In this document: piece after piece, positions 23,250 to 35,095 of the stretch | How the letters are laid out: each line of letters starts with the position of its first letter | Position numbering within the stretch: position 1 is the first letter of the stretch | Assembly: GCA_900660155.1 (NCBI GenBank) | Contig: CABFPE010000140.1 | Span: forward strand, 662,967 to 726,966 | Direction of reading: 5' to 3' | Length of the DNA stretch: 64,000 nucleotides | Source: Hofstenia miamia | Lineage: Eukaryota; Xenacoelomorpha; Acoela; Hofsteniidae | The notes under the pieces: model-generated | What the model saw: only the letters and a program-made list of their open reading frames with translations | What the model was told of the DNA's origin: nothing | The model's database searches: none | Made by a program: the position numbers and the translations under genes

Positions 23250-23250
23250 N
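23250..23250. other. Single N joining mariner fragment to composite repeat
   Basis: To the left is coding mariner sequence. Immediately to the right the inverted copy of 6671-5011 begins. An assembly join is the simplest reading. Confidence 0.8.
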
Positions 23251-24890
23251 TTATTTTTCATTTTAATTTTTTTCTTGTTGTATTTGTCTTCCCAAGAACA
23301 CCATTTCTGTTTTAAGGATTTCACATTTATTGCCATTCACATGTAGGCCTGCATTGTGTAAAATAGTTAGCATTCTATCTAATTTTTGATTTCAGGGAGG
23401 ATTGTTTTTTTGACAAGAAGTATATTTTCTTAAATCAGTTCTGGTTTGCTTTCTTTCTCTGAGAGTCACACTTGACAAGAAGTACATCTTCTTGAGTCAA
23501 TTAAATCATAAATTTCTTCCTTTTCTTTTTTGAGAAGGAATCCATCTTAACCTAGGGTTTAAATTTTTATTTGAGTTACAGTTTGTACAAGGAGATTTTC
23601 AGACTTATTTGCAAAGCAATTTCAAAAAAAACATCCATCACATTTGAAACAGTGTTTTGGGGGCACAAGTAATTTTGTTGGGATACATCAGCTTACTTAA
23701 ATGACATTTGTTCCTCAAAATTCTTAGCAACTTGTCTTCTAATTAACATGCACTTGGTTATTTTGTATTTAAATTATATACTATTAACTAGCTTTGTTTA
23801 CCTATTGACAAACATTTTACACATTTAGAATGGTTAATTCAACATGGAACCATGAGTAATTTTGAAGGGATGAATTAATAGATTGCTATTATGGATACAT
23901 CAGCTTACAATGTACTGAATAATCTGGAACCACAAGTTTGGGCATCATGATTTCTTATGTCAACTATGAAAATAAATGGTGATACCTCTGTGAAAATTTG
24001 CTAGATGTAGTGAAACTCTGCACAATAACTTGGTCTGCACAAAAACAGCTCATATACAACATATTTTGTTTCACATGTAATGCCTAAGCATGGTGAATAT
24101 ATATTCCATTTTTTATTTTGGATATTGGTGAAAACAAACTTGCCCTTGTCATGTATATCAGACATTTCAATTTTTTATTGATTTATCAATGGTATATTTC
24201 ATATGTTTTGGCGGATATTTCTATCTTGTTTTTGAAAATGTATGTCTATTTCATGTGAGTATAGTGTTTGGATATTACCAGAAAATGAGTTTCACCTCTA
24301 TCAATTATTTTCCTTGTTGCATGATTAAGCATTGTTACAACAAACATGGCTTAAGAACTTCATCACTCAGAGTTGTTGTGTAATGTATGCTTTTACATTA
24401 GTACAATTTATACACAATTGCTAAAATTGTTTTTTTACCTCTTCCATGCTATATCTTTGATTAATTTTAATACATGTTGAAATATATGTCTATATAAATC
24501 TTATACCCAAGTGTTGGCTTTTACATCTATGAATTATTTTCCTTAATACAGAGTGTTGCATAATTAAAAACATTGTTACAATGAACATGTCATACTATAT
24601 TAACAGAAGCAAATACGTCAGCTTGTCTAAAAATAAAAACTTTGTGAAAAATTTATTTTAACTCTCTCAAAACTTTCTTATCATCAATTATATCACTTTG
24701 CCCAAATCCTGGAAAACAAAAATAAAAACTTGGTCAGAAAATTAATTTGCTCAATTTAATTTTGTCAAAATATTTCTACACTAGATGGCGTCCAATATAA
24801 TTGCTTCATTATCCTAAGGCAAATACTCATGGGTGTTACTAGAAATTCAGGGTGTCCCAATGGGGCCTCCTTCTGCCCATCTTAACTACT
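23251..24890 (+). repeat. Inverted partner of the composite repeat 5011-6671
   Basis: Its first roughly 170 bases are, on the minus strand, the same reverse-transcriptase tail found at 6540-6671. The rest matches 6500-5011 in reverse complement, including an open frame (24189-24383) whose translation is the same 64 residues as 5513-5707. The last 100 bases (24780-24890) are more diverged. Confidence 0.85.
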
Positions 24891-24899
24891 GCTCTGAGC

Positions 24900-25570
24900 T
24901 TCTAAGAGGCAAATATATGTCAATTTCATAAAAGAAAGCTTCAATTACATAAGCTACATCAAGCTGGGAATTTGATGGAAAATATGTCAGACAATTGACT
25001 ATATTTGAAAAATCAAATTGCTCAATGGTTGCAATTCTATCACAATTAACATCCCCACTAGCATAATGTAGTTCTTTTCAGAATCAATTTGAATCCTCTG
25101 TAATGCCTTTGGGAGTAACTTTCTCATTATGGCATTTCTTCTTTGAGGTTGTATGTATAGATTTATTATGACAACTGCATTATAATGCAACAGCATATGC
25201 TTCAGACAACACTCAATATAATAAAACTCTAAGTCATGCAAAGATATTTTACATAATAATTTCGGTTGTTTGGGATACTAAAGCTTTGAAACATATGTCA
25301 ATAGACCTCCACCACCAAATTCTAAGAAATACAAAATGTCTTTATCATATTGAAAGTCATGAAGACCCTCGAGTGTTACATCCAAATCTTTCTTTGTACC
25401 TTTATCAGTTTAGTTTCTTGTATCACTATAACTGAAACATTGGAAAAGCAATAAATCCATTCTTGTAGCAGAATAAATTTGGATTTTAGGCCATCTACAT
25501 TATTTACTATAACCAAATGGAAATCTTGTGGATTGATGTCCAAGACATGCCTTGAGTGCATTGATGAGTC
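24900..25570 (-). mobile_element. LINE endonuclease fragment (APE-type)
   Basis: On the minus strand two frames carry the start and middle of an apurinic-endonuclease-like domain of non-LTR retrotransposons. The first is VDGLKSKF..LQEWI with VIVIQETKL (25561-25376). The second holds VVIINLYIQPQRR and a YIMLVG segment in place of GD.N (25241-24999). QETKL contains the catalytic glutamate of the family. No reverse transcriptase follows, as the composite repeat abuts at 24890. It is an inactive 5' fragment. Confidence 0.7.
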
Positions 25571-26804
25571 TAGTCATGTACTTCTATAAACTACACCCTC
25601 TTTGTCTAAAATTATATTAACCTTTTCACCATACTAAATATATATTTGTACATATAAAATATAAAATTTTTCATTGGTGCATTATTTCAGAAGTAAAGCT
25701 GTAGGGAGTCTACAATATTTTAATGCTAATTTGATATAGTTAGGTGTAAGCCAATGCTTCTAAACACAGAGCTGCTCACTTGAGAAACCAGCAAGGCATA
25801 TTTAATTTTTTGAAACCTTGCTATCTAGAGTAGTTTTTGTTGCTGAATTGGAAATCATACTAAATTTTATTATTTGACGTCTATGTTGACAGGTACTGGC
25901 TGATCCTCAAGATTTTCGTCTATGTAAATTGTTGCAATAATAAATAGGTATTGTAAACTATTCATCAAAATTTTATTGTTCTAGACTTAAAATACATTAT
26001 TAATTTTGCAAGCTGAATGTTATCTTGACATTAATAGGTATTTTAATGGTAATATCAACAAATGATTTCAAATTGCCTTATAGCAAAATACATATACTTA
26101 ACTTTGATATGTATTAGGTTACAGATATGTATTCTTGTCTTAGAATAGACCATTACACATATAAACATCATCACATGTGTACAATTTATTGATGATCAAT
26201 AGTTTTTCATGTGTACAGTAATTATTCTTCAGTTTATTACATAAACAATTCAACTGCAAAGTGGTAAGACATTGATGAATTATTTCTTTCTCATTCTCTA
26301 CAGTTTTGTAATACAATTATAGATGCATAACACAGGTTAACTTCAATAAGCAGTAATATTTAATTAACTTCATTAATTTTGTAATAGAAAAATGTAAAAC
26401 ATCTATTACAAAGGATAGATTATCTAAAAAATATTGGACAATTTTTTTTCACAAATATTTCTAATATTAAGCAAACTGCTGTTTTTGGCGAATTGTTACA
26501 ACTGTTTCTTTCAGGTTTTTTATAAGTTGAGTATTATAAACATTATATAAGAGTAGAATGAATTGGGTCTCATAACATACCACCATTTGATCTTTGACAT
26601 TGACGGGCTTTTCTGGTGTGACTATGATGTAATTGTGGACTTTGACTGTATGTAAGGTTGTCTATCACTGACGTCATTGGAATATATTTTATTTATTTGA
26701 CAAACAAAATTAATTTGCAATCTATTGTTTAAAATGAAACCAATTTTTCTATGCACATAGATGTTAAACAATTTTCAAAATCCCATGAAATTAGAATTGT
26801 TGCA
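25571..26804. other. AT-rich non-coding stretch
   Basis: Nothing supportable: short chance frames only, no splice-bounded conserved blocks and no clear repeats. Confidence 0.5.
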
Positions 26805-27400
26805 ATGCTTCCACAGATGCATACTCTCACCATACAGAGAAAACAAACATTTATAAATAATAAATTTATTTATAAAGAAAATTTAAAAATGGACTAATAA
26901 ATAATAAAGTTCATGTAATGAATTTCATCTACACATTGATAATATTCGTCACAACATTGTTATTTGATGAGAATGGAGAAAACACACACAGGAATATTCC
27001 AAGATAGACGTTCTTCTTTTAATGCAATGGAGGTTGATAACAATAAAGCATTCAATTATTACAATAACAACAGAAATCAAAATAGTGATAGCATTTATAA
27101 TCTTTACATGCACAACAAACAGAAATAATGGAAAACAATCTGATTTAAAAATGAGAAACAATGTATTATTGTAATGTCAAAGAATGCTTACCAAATAATT
27201 TTGTATTTCTATCGCAGCATTTTTCTGCAAAGTGTATTGGCACATCACGATTTTTGCAGATAGCATCTAAATTAATGATCAATGAACAAAAGTCATTACT
27301 AAAAATGAGATGACGTTCACAATCAAAAACAAATGACGATTAACAGTTAAATGTGCAACAAACAAATTACGTTTTTATATACAATGAAATATACATGTAC
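26805..27400 (+). repeat. Diverged copy of the inner arm of the long-inverted-repeat element
   Basis: This parallels 14055-14610. Shared strings include GCTTCCACAGA.GCATACTCT, CACCATACAGA.AAAACAAAC, AATTTCATCTACA and AGAATGCTTACCAAATAATT. It lacks the outer ends and 32-bp array, so it is a partial relic of the same family and clearly older than the pair at 13.5-19.8 kb. Confidence 0.8.
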
Positions 27401-27459
27401 TAACAGGCAACATGTAGCTATTCTTTTGAAAATGTACAATAAAGAAAATTATTGTTTAC

Positions 27460-27501
<42 letters not shown>

Positions 27502-29299
27502 AACTGTAAAAATGTAAGACAAAAAATCATTTTTATTTGCGATGGAATATATAAATGATTACAGTTTATTCAAATGCTGTAAAAAATTTGAACAAAAATT
27601 TTTTTATTTATGAATTAAAATTTAAAAAAAATGATTTAAAAATGTTCAAAAAAGTTTTATTTTTATTTATGAAAAAGACATAAATATACGTCCTTGTTTA
27701 TGATGAAGTACACGATTCATTTCAGTTAAGCATCAGATGGCAAACTGCCAATAATTCATTAAAAAATATAATTGATTACGCTCTTAAAAGAAATATCTTT
27801 TAAACTAAGAATATTAATTATAAAAAAGCTCACCAAAAAGTTTGAAATCCTTCAGCATAGTTACATATTTTTTAGCAATGTGAATTTCTATTATGCTGGC
27901 TGTGTATATTCGCATGTGTACAAACTTGCATTTTTCACCAACAAGGTTATCATTATGTAGTTTTATCTATTCCCATTGTTAAAATGTCAAAATGTAACGT
28001 ATTGTAAAGATGGCACAGCCATAAGAAATTCCATTATGTGGCTGCATACTCATGTGTTTACAAAGTTGCACTTTTCACAGACAATGTTAACATTGTTGTT
28101 TTTTATCTATATCATTCATTTTCTTCAAATATCAAAATGTAAACGATTGTAAAGATGATTGTTTACCAAATTAATAAACTCACTCAAATTTTACAAACAT
28201 GAAATTTAAATCACTATTAATTAAAACAATTTCAAATCATATGGTCCTAGAATTCTTTCAATGCACAAAAAATTTTTTTCGCAAGTCGGAAAAATCTCAA
28301 TTATTATCACAAGTTTGGTTAATTTCGTTTTTCCCAATTTATACATTTATGTAAATGATTATTTATTAATAACCACATTTGGTACAAAAGAATTAAATAT
28401 TTATTTTGCAATATGCAAGTATAAAAACTGGATTTTAAACCAACTTTTCTATTAAACATTTCAAAATTTTATTTATTAATAACATGCTTTGTTATTTATA
28501 TTAGTGTCATAAGTTAGTTATTAACGCTTATTGATATACATATATACACATTTAAAAATAATGACTAACTTATTTATTTTACATTTTAAGAAATTGTTTA
28601 TACTATTAAATTTCATTAGTGCATTTTATATTCAAATACAAGACAGAGATATAGACTTAAACGCAAAAAAACACTTTGTTTTCTAAAAAATTACATATTC
28701 AATGCTATTAGTAAGATTTATGCATATACATCATTTTTATACAATTATTATATTAGTTTTACATAATTGTACACCATACATGCTGCACTTCTTTTGCATT
28801 ACTGCTGACTATATATTTTTAATGGTTAAATGAAGTGTGATGTAATTTTTTTAAGTACCTTTTATCTGCACAATATGGGAATCATCCTACATTCCTTATC
28901 AAGATTCAATAAAAACATCAGTAGTCTAAATTTGGGATATATTTGTTACCCAGAAAGAAATCAGCTTAAAACTTTTGCCTTATGATGATTGCTAGTTTTT
29001 TATAGTAATATCATGCTTAAAAAACAATAGTGTTATGATTTCATGAAAATTTTTTAATATTAATTTAACTTGTACCCAAAAAACATCTTAATTGGAAAAT
29101 TTTCACTTCTTTAATTTTTGTATGCTATGATTTTTTAATATATATTAAATTCAAAATCCCTTAGTCTTATAGCTTGATATAGCTCTTTTTCACAAATTGT
29201 CTTTTTGAAATAGCAACTAAAATATGCCAAAAATCATATCATACAAAAACTAAAAAACAATTTAATTAATTACTTTTTTACTAATTCTGAAATTTCTTT
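27401..29299. repeat. AT-rich stretch with (TA)n and a diverged tandem duplication
   Basis: A TA microsatellite lies at about 27463-27496. Two diverged tandem units of about 130-145 bases follow at about 27880-28012 and 28013-28158 (shared CATGTGT.TACAAA, TTGCA.TTTTCAC and ATTGTAAAGATG). Near 28410-28470 a string (CTGGATTTTAAACCAACTTT) resembles 31970-32010 on the far side of the LINE. No coding sequence is supported. Confidence 0.5.
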
Positions 29300-31690
29300 C
29301 AAATCTTTAATGTTTGAATCATTTAGTGATCATGCACTGTGTAGTAACAAAACTACTAAAAGCCAGCAATTTAAAATCATAAATGCAAGGGACTATTTAT
29401 CTTATTCAGATGAAAAAATGAAAAAGGCCTTAAAAAACACCACATTTAACTATATTTACATATTAAATACTGGACCTCAAATGATTAATTAGATTGCAAA
29501 AGAAATCTACAAAGCATTAAACACTGTTGCCCTAAATAAGAAGTATCACGTTAAGGTTAAAGCAATTAAATTTCCCTTTTCAAACACCACCAATAATCAA
29601 GTCCATGAACTAGTATCAATTAAATGAGAACTATTTGATCTTGCAAAATCCAAGCCAACAAAAACTAATTGGACCAATTACGAAAAATCAAAGAAAGTAA
29701 TTAAGCAATTAAGAACAAAAAATTTAACTAAAGCTTGGCAAAAATTCTTTAATCAATTAAATTCTACTTGAGAAAAATGGAAATACATCCATAAATTTAT
29801 TGGAAAATCTAAACTTCTTTCATCTGAAATAAATGAATTAAACATCAATAATTCTACTGTTACAGAAAAAACTCAAATACTAAATCATTTAAACTCAACA
29901 TTCAAAGAACTTGAAAATTTCAATTTCCCATCTTGTAAAAAAAACAATCTTGTAATCAAAACAATTTTCCTTTAGACTTACTACAATCAATGAATTAGAA
30001 AACATTGTTAAAAATCTTGATACCAACAAATCAAATGCTTCTTATAATCTCCCATTTTTTATTATTAAACATTTTTTTGCTATTTTTAGAGAACAATTAT
30101 TAGTCGCATTTAATCAATGTATTGTTGATTGTGAATTTCCAGACTTAATAAAAAATCAGATATAACTCCTATATATAAAAAAGGTGACAACCTAAACATA
30201 AAAAATTACAGACCCATTTGTATTACACATCCTTTTAGCAAACTCTTTGAAAAACTGTTGTATATTCAAATAAACACATTCCTAAAATCTGAAAACATCC
30301 TATCAAATAAGCAATTTGGTTTTCGTGCTGGGCATAGCACCCAGGACGCAATCTTATTGACCATGCAACAAATTAAATCTAATATATCTCATAATAACTG
30401 CAGTTGTTTAGCATTACTAGATTTAAGTAAGGCATTCAATTCAATGAATTTCAATATCCTGCAAGACAAGCTTATAAATTATAATTTTGGTGTTAAGTCA
30501 ATGAATTTAATCATGAACTTCTTAAAAAATAGACAGCAGCATTTAATATTAAACAGTAAAAAATCAAGTTATATTACGACTGACCATGGGGTGCCCCAAG
30601 GTACTGTACTTGGCCATATTTTATTTGCAATTTTTGTAAATGATATAATAAAACATGTTAAAAACAGTGACATTTACCAATATGCTGATGACACATCCCT
30701 AATAAATACTGCAAAATTGCTTTTGATGCTACAAAACCTCCAAACAGATATAGAAAGATTAAACAATTATTTTACTAATAATCAACTAAAACTAAATATT
30801 GAAAAAACTCAATTTATAATTTTTTCACCAAAGGCACAAAGAAATCTAATAAATGATATAGAACTAAAGATAAATAATGAGTCAATAAAGCAAAGTGATT
30901 CAGTCAGCTATTTAGGAGTGGAGATAGATAATGAATTAAAATTTGAAAAATTTCTACTGAATAAGATTCAAAAAATGATGCAGGCATTAGATATCTTATC
31001 AATTATGCAATGTAATATCAAGCAATTATCATAAACAACTAATACATGCTTTCTGTTTGTCTCATTTTCAATACTGTTCCTTTCTTCTAACTAACCTAAA
31101 TTTGAAACATCATATGCTTCTATCAAAGACATTTAATTAGTGTATAAAAACTCTAAACTTTGCACAAAAGCATGATGAAGCATAAGTATATTGTAATAAA
31201 TATAAAATATTATCTACATTCTATCAAATTCATATACATATGCTATCTATCTTATTTAAATTCAAATCTCTACAAACATCTCTCCTTTTCCTTAATGACT
31301 ATATTAAATTAAATGAGCGATCGCAAAAAGTTATGAGTTAAGATAACAATTATAATGGCTTACATCACATATCAATTAAATTGTGGAATAATTTAGATTA
31401 TGAAACACAAATAGAAAAAAACTATAAAAAGTTTAGAAAAAATTGAAACAATTTCTTCTAATAAAACAGTATACATTCGGGGACAGTAATACATTTCATG
31501 CATTCAAAACATACATCCAACATTGAGCAGCTACACAAACATCCACTCAAGCATTGATTATATTATTATATATTGTACATAGTAATTTGTAGGCAATTAT
31601 TTGTTTATATTTTTATTTTTCTTTTGTCATGTTTTAGTTTGTAGAATTTTGTATACATTGAGCAATAAATTTGCTTTGACTCTTATTAGT
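29300..31690 (+). mobile_element. 5'-truncated LINE with well-preserved reverse transcriptase
   Basis: The element starts inside the end of an endonuclease domain (FSDHALC near 29310) and runs through the linker, which has interruptions. It then holds a 258-residue open frame at 30258-31034. That frame shows QFGFRAGHST, DLSKAF (first catalytic aspartate), GVPQGTVLGH, YADDTSL (catalytic pair), NQLKLNIEKT and YLGVEIDNEL, the RT motifs of the CR1/Jockey-type non-LTR group in correct order. The C-terminal part is degraded. A CAATAAATTTGCTTTGACTC tail near 31660-31685 looks like the 3' end. It is not capable of independent movement, but this is the best preserved RT in the window. Confidence 0.9.
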
Positions 31691-32518
31691 ATAAAATTAA
31701 TTCATATGTATAGTACTGAAAACAATCTAATTATAAATTCATAATTGTTTATTAGATGATAAAAACACAACAGCAATTGTCAAATGATTTAAACTACATT
31801 TTGTACATTAGGTATTAAAACAACTTAGGAGCATTTTGTAAATATAGAAATAAATAGCTGAAATTACAATTATCAGAAACTGATAAACTGAAATAAATAC
31901 TTCTTCAAGGCAATTTCCTCATTGTATTCAAATGAGATTTCTATCTCCCAATATGCAATTAGGAAAACCGGATTTTAACTCAATTTTCCTGTTAAATGTT
32001 TCAAAATCGTATAGAGATTGAGAATTTTTTAAATGAAACCTGAACTTTATTGAGTTTCTAAGGCATAGCATTCAAGAGAATGCCAAAATATTTTGGATTT
32101 AGAAACATTTCTCCACTATTTTGAGATAAAATATATATTTTTATTACTTGCTTTAGCTCTAAACTTAAATGTATTGCTATGGGTTTTAATATATCTGACA
32201 CTTCCTTTTATGGTTTTATTACAACATGTTATAGCAAATTTGACCATTTTTCATTTTGCAGTGTTTGGATATTAAACATGTACAAACATTATGTAATGTT
32301 GTAAAAATTTGTAAACACATTAAACAAAGTTAGTAATATTAATTCACTATGATGTAAACATAACTTACAATGTTGAATAAATTCAATCATCACCACTTCA
32401 TTGTAAAATAACTGAATAATGTTTAAAATGCAGAGATCTTTTCATCATAGGCATTGAATAAAATAAAAATGTCATGACACTATTAGCATAAACTTTCAGA
32501 AAATAATAAAGAAAAATA
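31691..32518. other. AT-rich non-coding stretch
   Basis: No gene recognised. The 60-codon hydrophobic frame at 32093-32275 is low complexity. Confidence 0.45.
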
Positions 32519-32520
32519 TA

Positions 32521-34361
32521 CACATTTTGAGACATTCTGCAAATTAAATTATTTAGTTGAAAAATAAAATTTACTATTTACTGAAAAGATTACACAATGT
32601 ATAGAATAAAATCAATAAATGCAGTAAATACTGTAACAAAAATACTTATAAATGAAATTTATGTATGAATGAAATTAAGAACTCTACGTTTTTGTACAAA
32701 CACATGATCTCATCATTAATACAAAATTATGATGACAATTAACATATTTATTCTCTCAAGTTAGTACATCAATTTAATAAGATTTATTTTACACAAATGA
32801 AGTCATCATTGAAACTATGGTTAAAAAACCTCTACCATCAAATGGTAAAGAAGTCAGGTCTATTGACATTAAGTCTAATAATTTATGTATACATATGTGA
32901 TAAGAAAATCAATTCAATGTAGCTGTATATTTACATTTGCCACAGTAAATTTTAATATTGTTCTTGGTTTACAACCTAAAATTTTTTGAGGTTTATCCTT
33001 ACATTGGCAAAGCTTAAGTCCAACAAACATCTTGAACCTGGTTCTGCCTCTTTGTGCAAAATCTTTTGCTATTTTGTAAGATAATTTTCACTCCTGGACA
33101 ATACTTTGTTTGAAATAGATGGGAATTTTAAATTGTATGCCACACACTAATTTGTAGTTCAGAAATAGTAATGTAATGTAAATAGGTTTCTTTGGAAATT
33201 GTATTAAGTTCATTGACTGATTCATTTGATCATATTTTCTCCTCTGTCTTTATTGAATGTATCACCTCAGACGCAGGTTTCTGACTACTCTTTCCCTTTA
33301 CTTTTAGTTGACATGCACATGCTCTTCCCTTAAATAATTTTTTTCAGATTTCAAAGACATTTACTCTGCATAGTTTTTGACACCATTGTTGAAATGCAAA
33401 CTAGTGAATAGAATTAAAACTAGATGCTCATTTATTGGAGAACACTATTGCCTAAGTCAATCAAAGTAATATACCATCTCTGATATATTGAAGTGTGAAC
33501 AAATGAAAGATGAAGAGGTATCTTTCCTCCTCAAAGCATTTTGAACATTTAAAGTGTGTTTTATACCAAGTTTTATTTTCTCATGCACTGTACTCATATT
33601 TTCAAAAGTAAATATTTATAAAATTATGCATTTCTACCATTTTCAATAAGTGACAAAAAGAGAAATATGAATTTACAAGTTCAAAATCCACATTTTATGG
33701 TGAAGTCATTTAATTGTTTAACAATTCATGCTAAAAGTATGTCAATATGCTCTTTGTTAAAAAAATTATCAAGTATTTAAGCAACATGCATGTACATACA
33801 GATAAAAACACCTCTGAAATATTTAGATATGCTTTGACCTTGGTTAAATATAACAGTCTTTAGGTGTTAAAAATTTTTGTACTTTAATATCAATGCACAT
33901 TTTCCAACAGTTATAGTAACCTGCAACAACAAGTTCTTTAAAATTAAATAAAAATTATTTAATATACTGTTTCTTCTAACACCAAAAAATGTAGTTGTTA
34001 TATATGCATAGCCTTATCAATTTGCAATGAATTTCTGTAAACCTTCAAATCATTTGTAATCATGTCTAAGAACAATTTTCTTTTATAAGTACAGAAGCCA
34101 ACACACAACCAATAATCAATGCTATTATTTTCAAACACTTTAAATCAAACATACACACAAATTTGGAAATGACTTATACTTTACTCAAGACGCACACTCA
34201 TTGCAATTACATTCATACATAAATTTCATTTATAAGCTTTTTTGTTACAGTATTTACCAAATTTATTGATTGTTATTCTATACATTGTGTAATCTTTTCA
34301 GCAAATAGTAAATTATATTTTTCAACTAAATAATGGAATTAGCAGAATGTCTCAAAATGTG
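32521..34361. mobile_element. TA-flanked element with about 155-bp inverted ends, non-coding
   Basis: The left end CACATTTTGAGACATTCTGC (32521) and right end CTCAAAATGTG (34351-34361) are inverted. The match extends inwards for about 155 bases (to about 32676 and from about 34206). TA precedes the left end and follows the right, as expected for Tc1/mariner-type insertion, though TA alone is weak in AT-rich DNA. The 1.5 kb interior has no transposase-like frame, so this would be a non-autonomous member. Confidence 0.7.
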
Positions 34362-34439
34362 TATTTATGAGCAATATTAAATAATAGTTGAATTTATTCA
34401 AAGAGTATGCATGAAAAAAGTTCAAAAAATAGTTTGCTT

Positions 34440-35095
34440 CTAATCACAATAGAATTTGGCAGTTGTTCTGAAGCCCCAGGGCAATGTTAATTCAGAGAAT
34501 TATTTTAATGAAATGATTGGCACTTGACCATTTGTGTATAAAGAAACAGCAAGAACTGAATGAAGGATACCTACATCACAAAAAATGTTGAATATTTAAA
34601 TGCACTGAAATTTAAAAGAATAGTGATGCAAAATGTGTTTCCTATGATCAGAGCACAGTTTTCCAAAACAAATGGCGCCATCTACATTCAACAAGGCAAT
34701 GCAAAACTGTATTTCAATGAAGATGATCCACAAATGTTGGAAGAGGGATCACAAGATTGGTTTTTCACTGTATTTAAAAACTAACCACCTAATTGCCCTG
34801 ACATGAAGGCATTGTATCTTGGGTTTTTAAATGCCATCAAATCCATTCAACATCAGGATTCTCCAAAGATCATTGACAAACTGATTAGCTGGATGATTTT
34901 TTAACATTTTGGCAATGTATGGAGGAGACAATGTTTGCAAAAGGAGGAAATGGGTATAAGCTTTTGTATAACAGCAAAGCAAGGCTTCACAACAATGCAA
35001 CTCTATCAGTATTCCTAACTTGAAAACCAGAAGTAATCCTTACAGCTCAGCAAAATATTGATGAGCATACCCTGTAAAATTGAAGGCTTATCTTA
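34440..35095 (+). pseudogene. Mariner-type (plant-like, DD39D-like) transposase relic
   Basis: The frame at 34560-34784 and the sequence beyond it show IYIQQGNAK, DDPQMLEEGS, then a stop, QPPNCPDMKALYLGFLNAIK and IDKLISWM. This is the signature of the plant-type mariner transposases (IQQDNA, then QPPNSPDLN.LDLGFF). The second catalytic aspartate is replaced by glycine (QQGNA), and the last aspartate is retained (CPDM). Upstream, an IWPFV-like string and ETART occur in broken frames. The copy is inactive, with no inverted ends identified. Confidence 0.7.

Noticed and set aside
28261-28455. 64-codon plus-strand open frame as a small protein
   Set aside because: Low-complexity AT-rich translation. 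Part of it lies in a string that also occurs near 31970, indicating repeat sequence.
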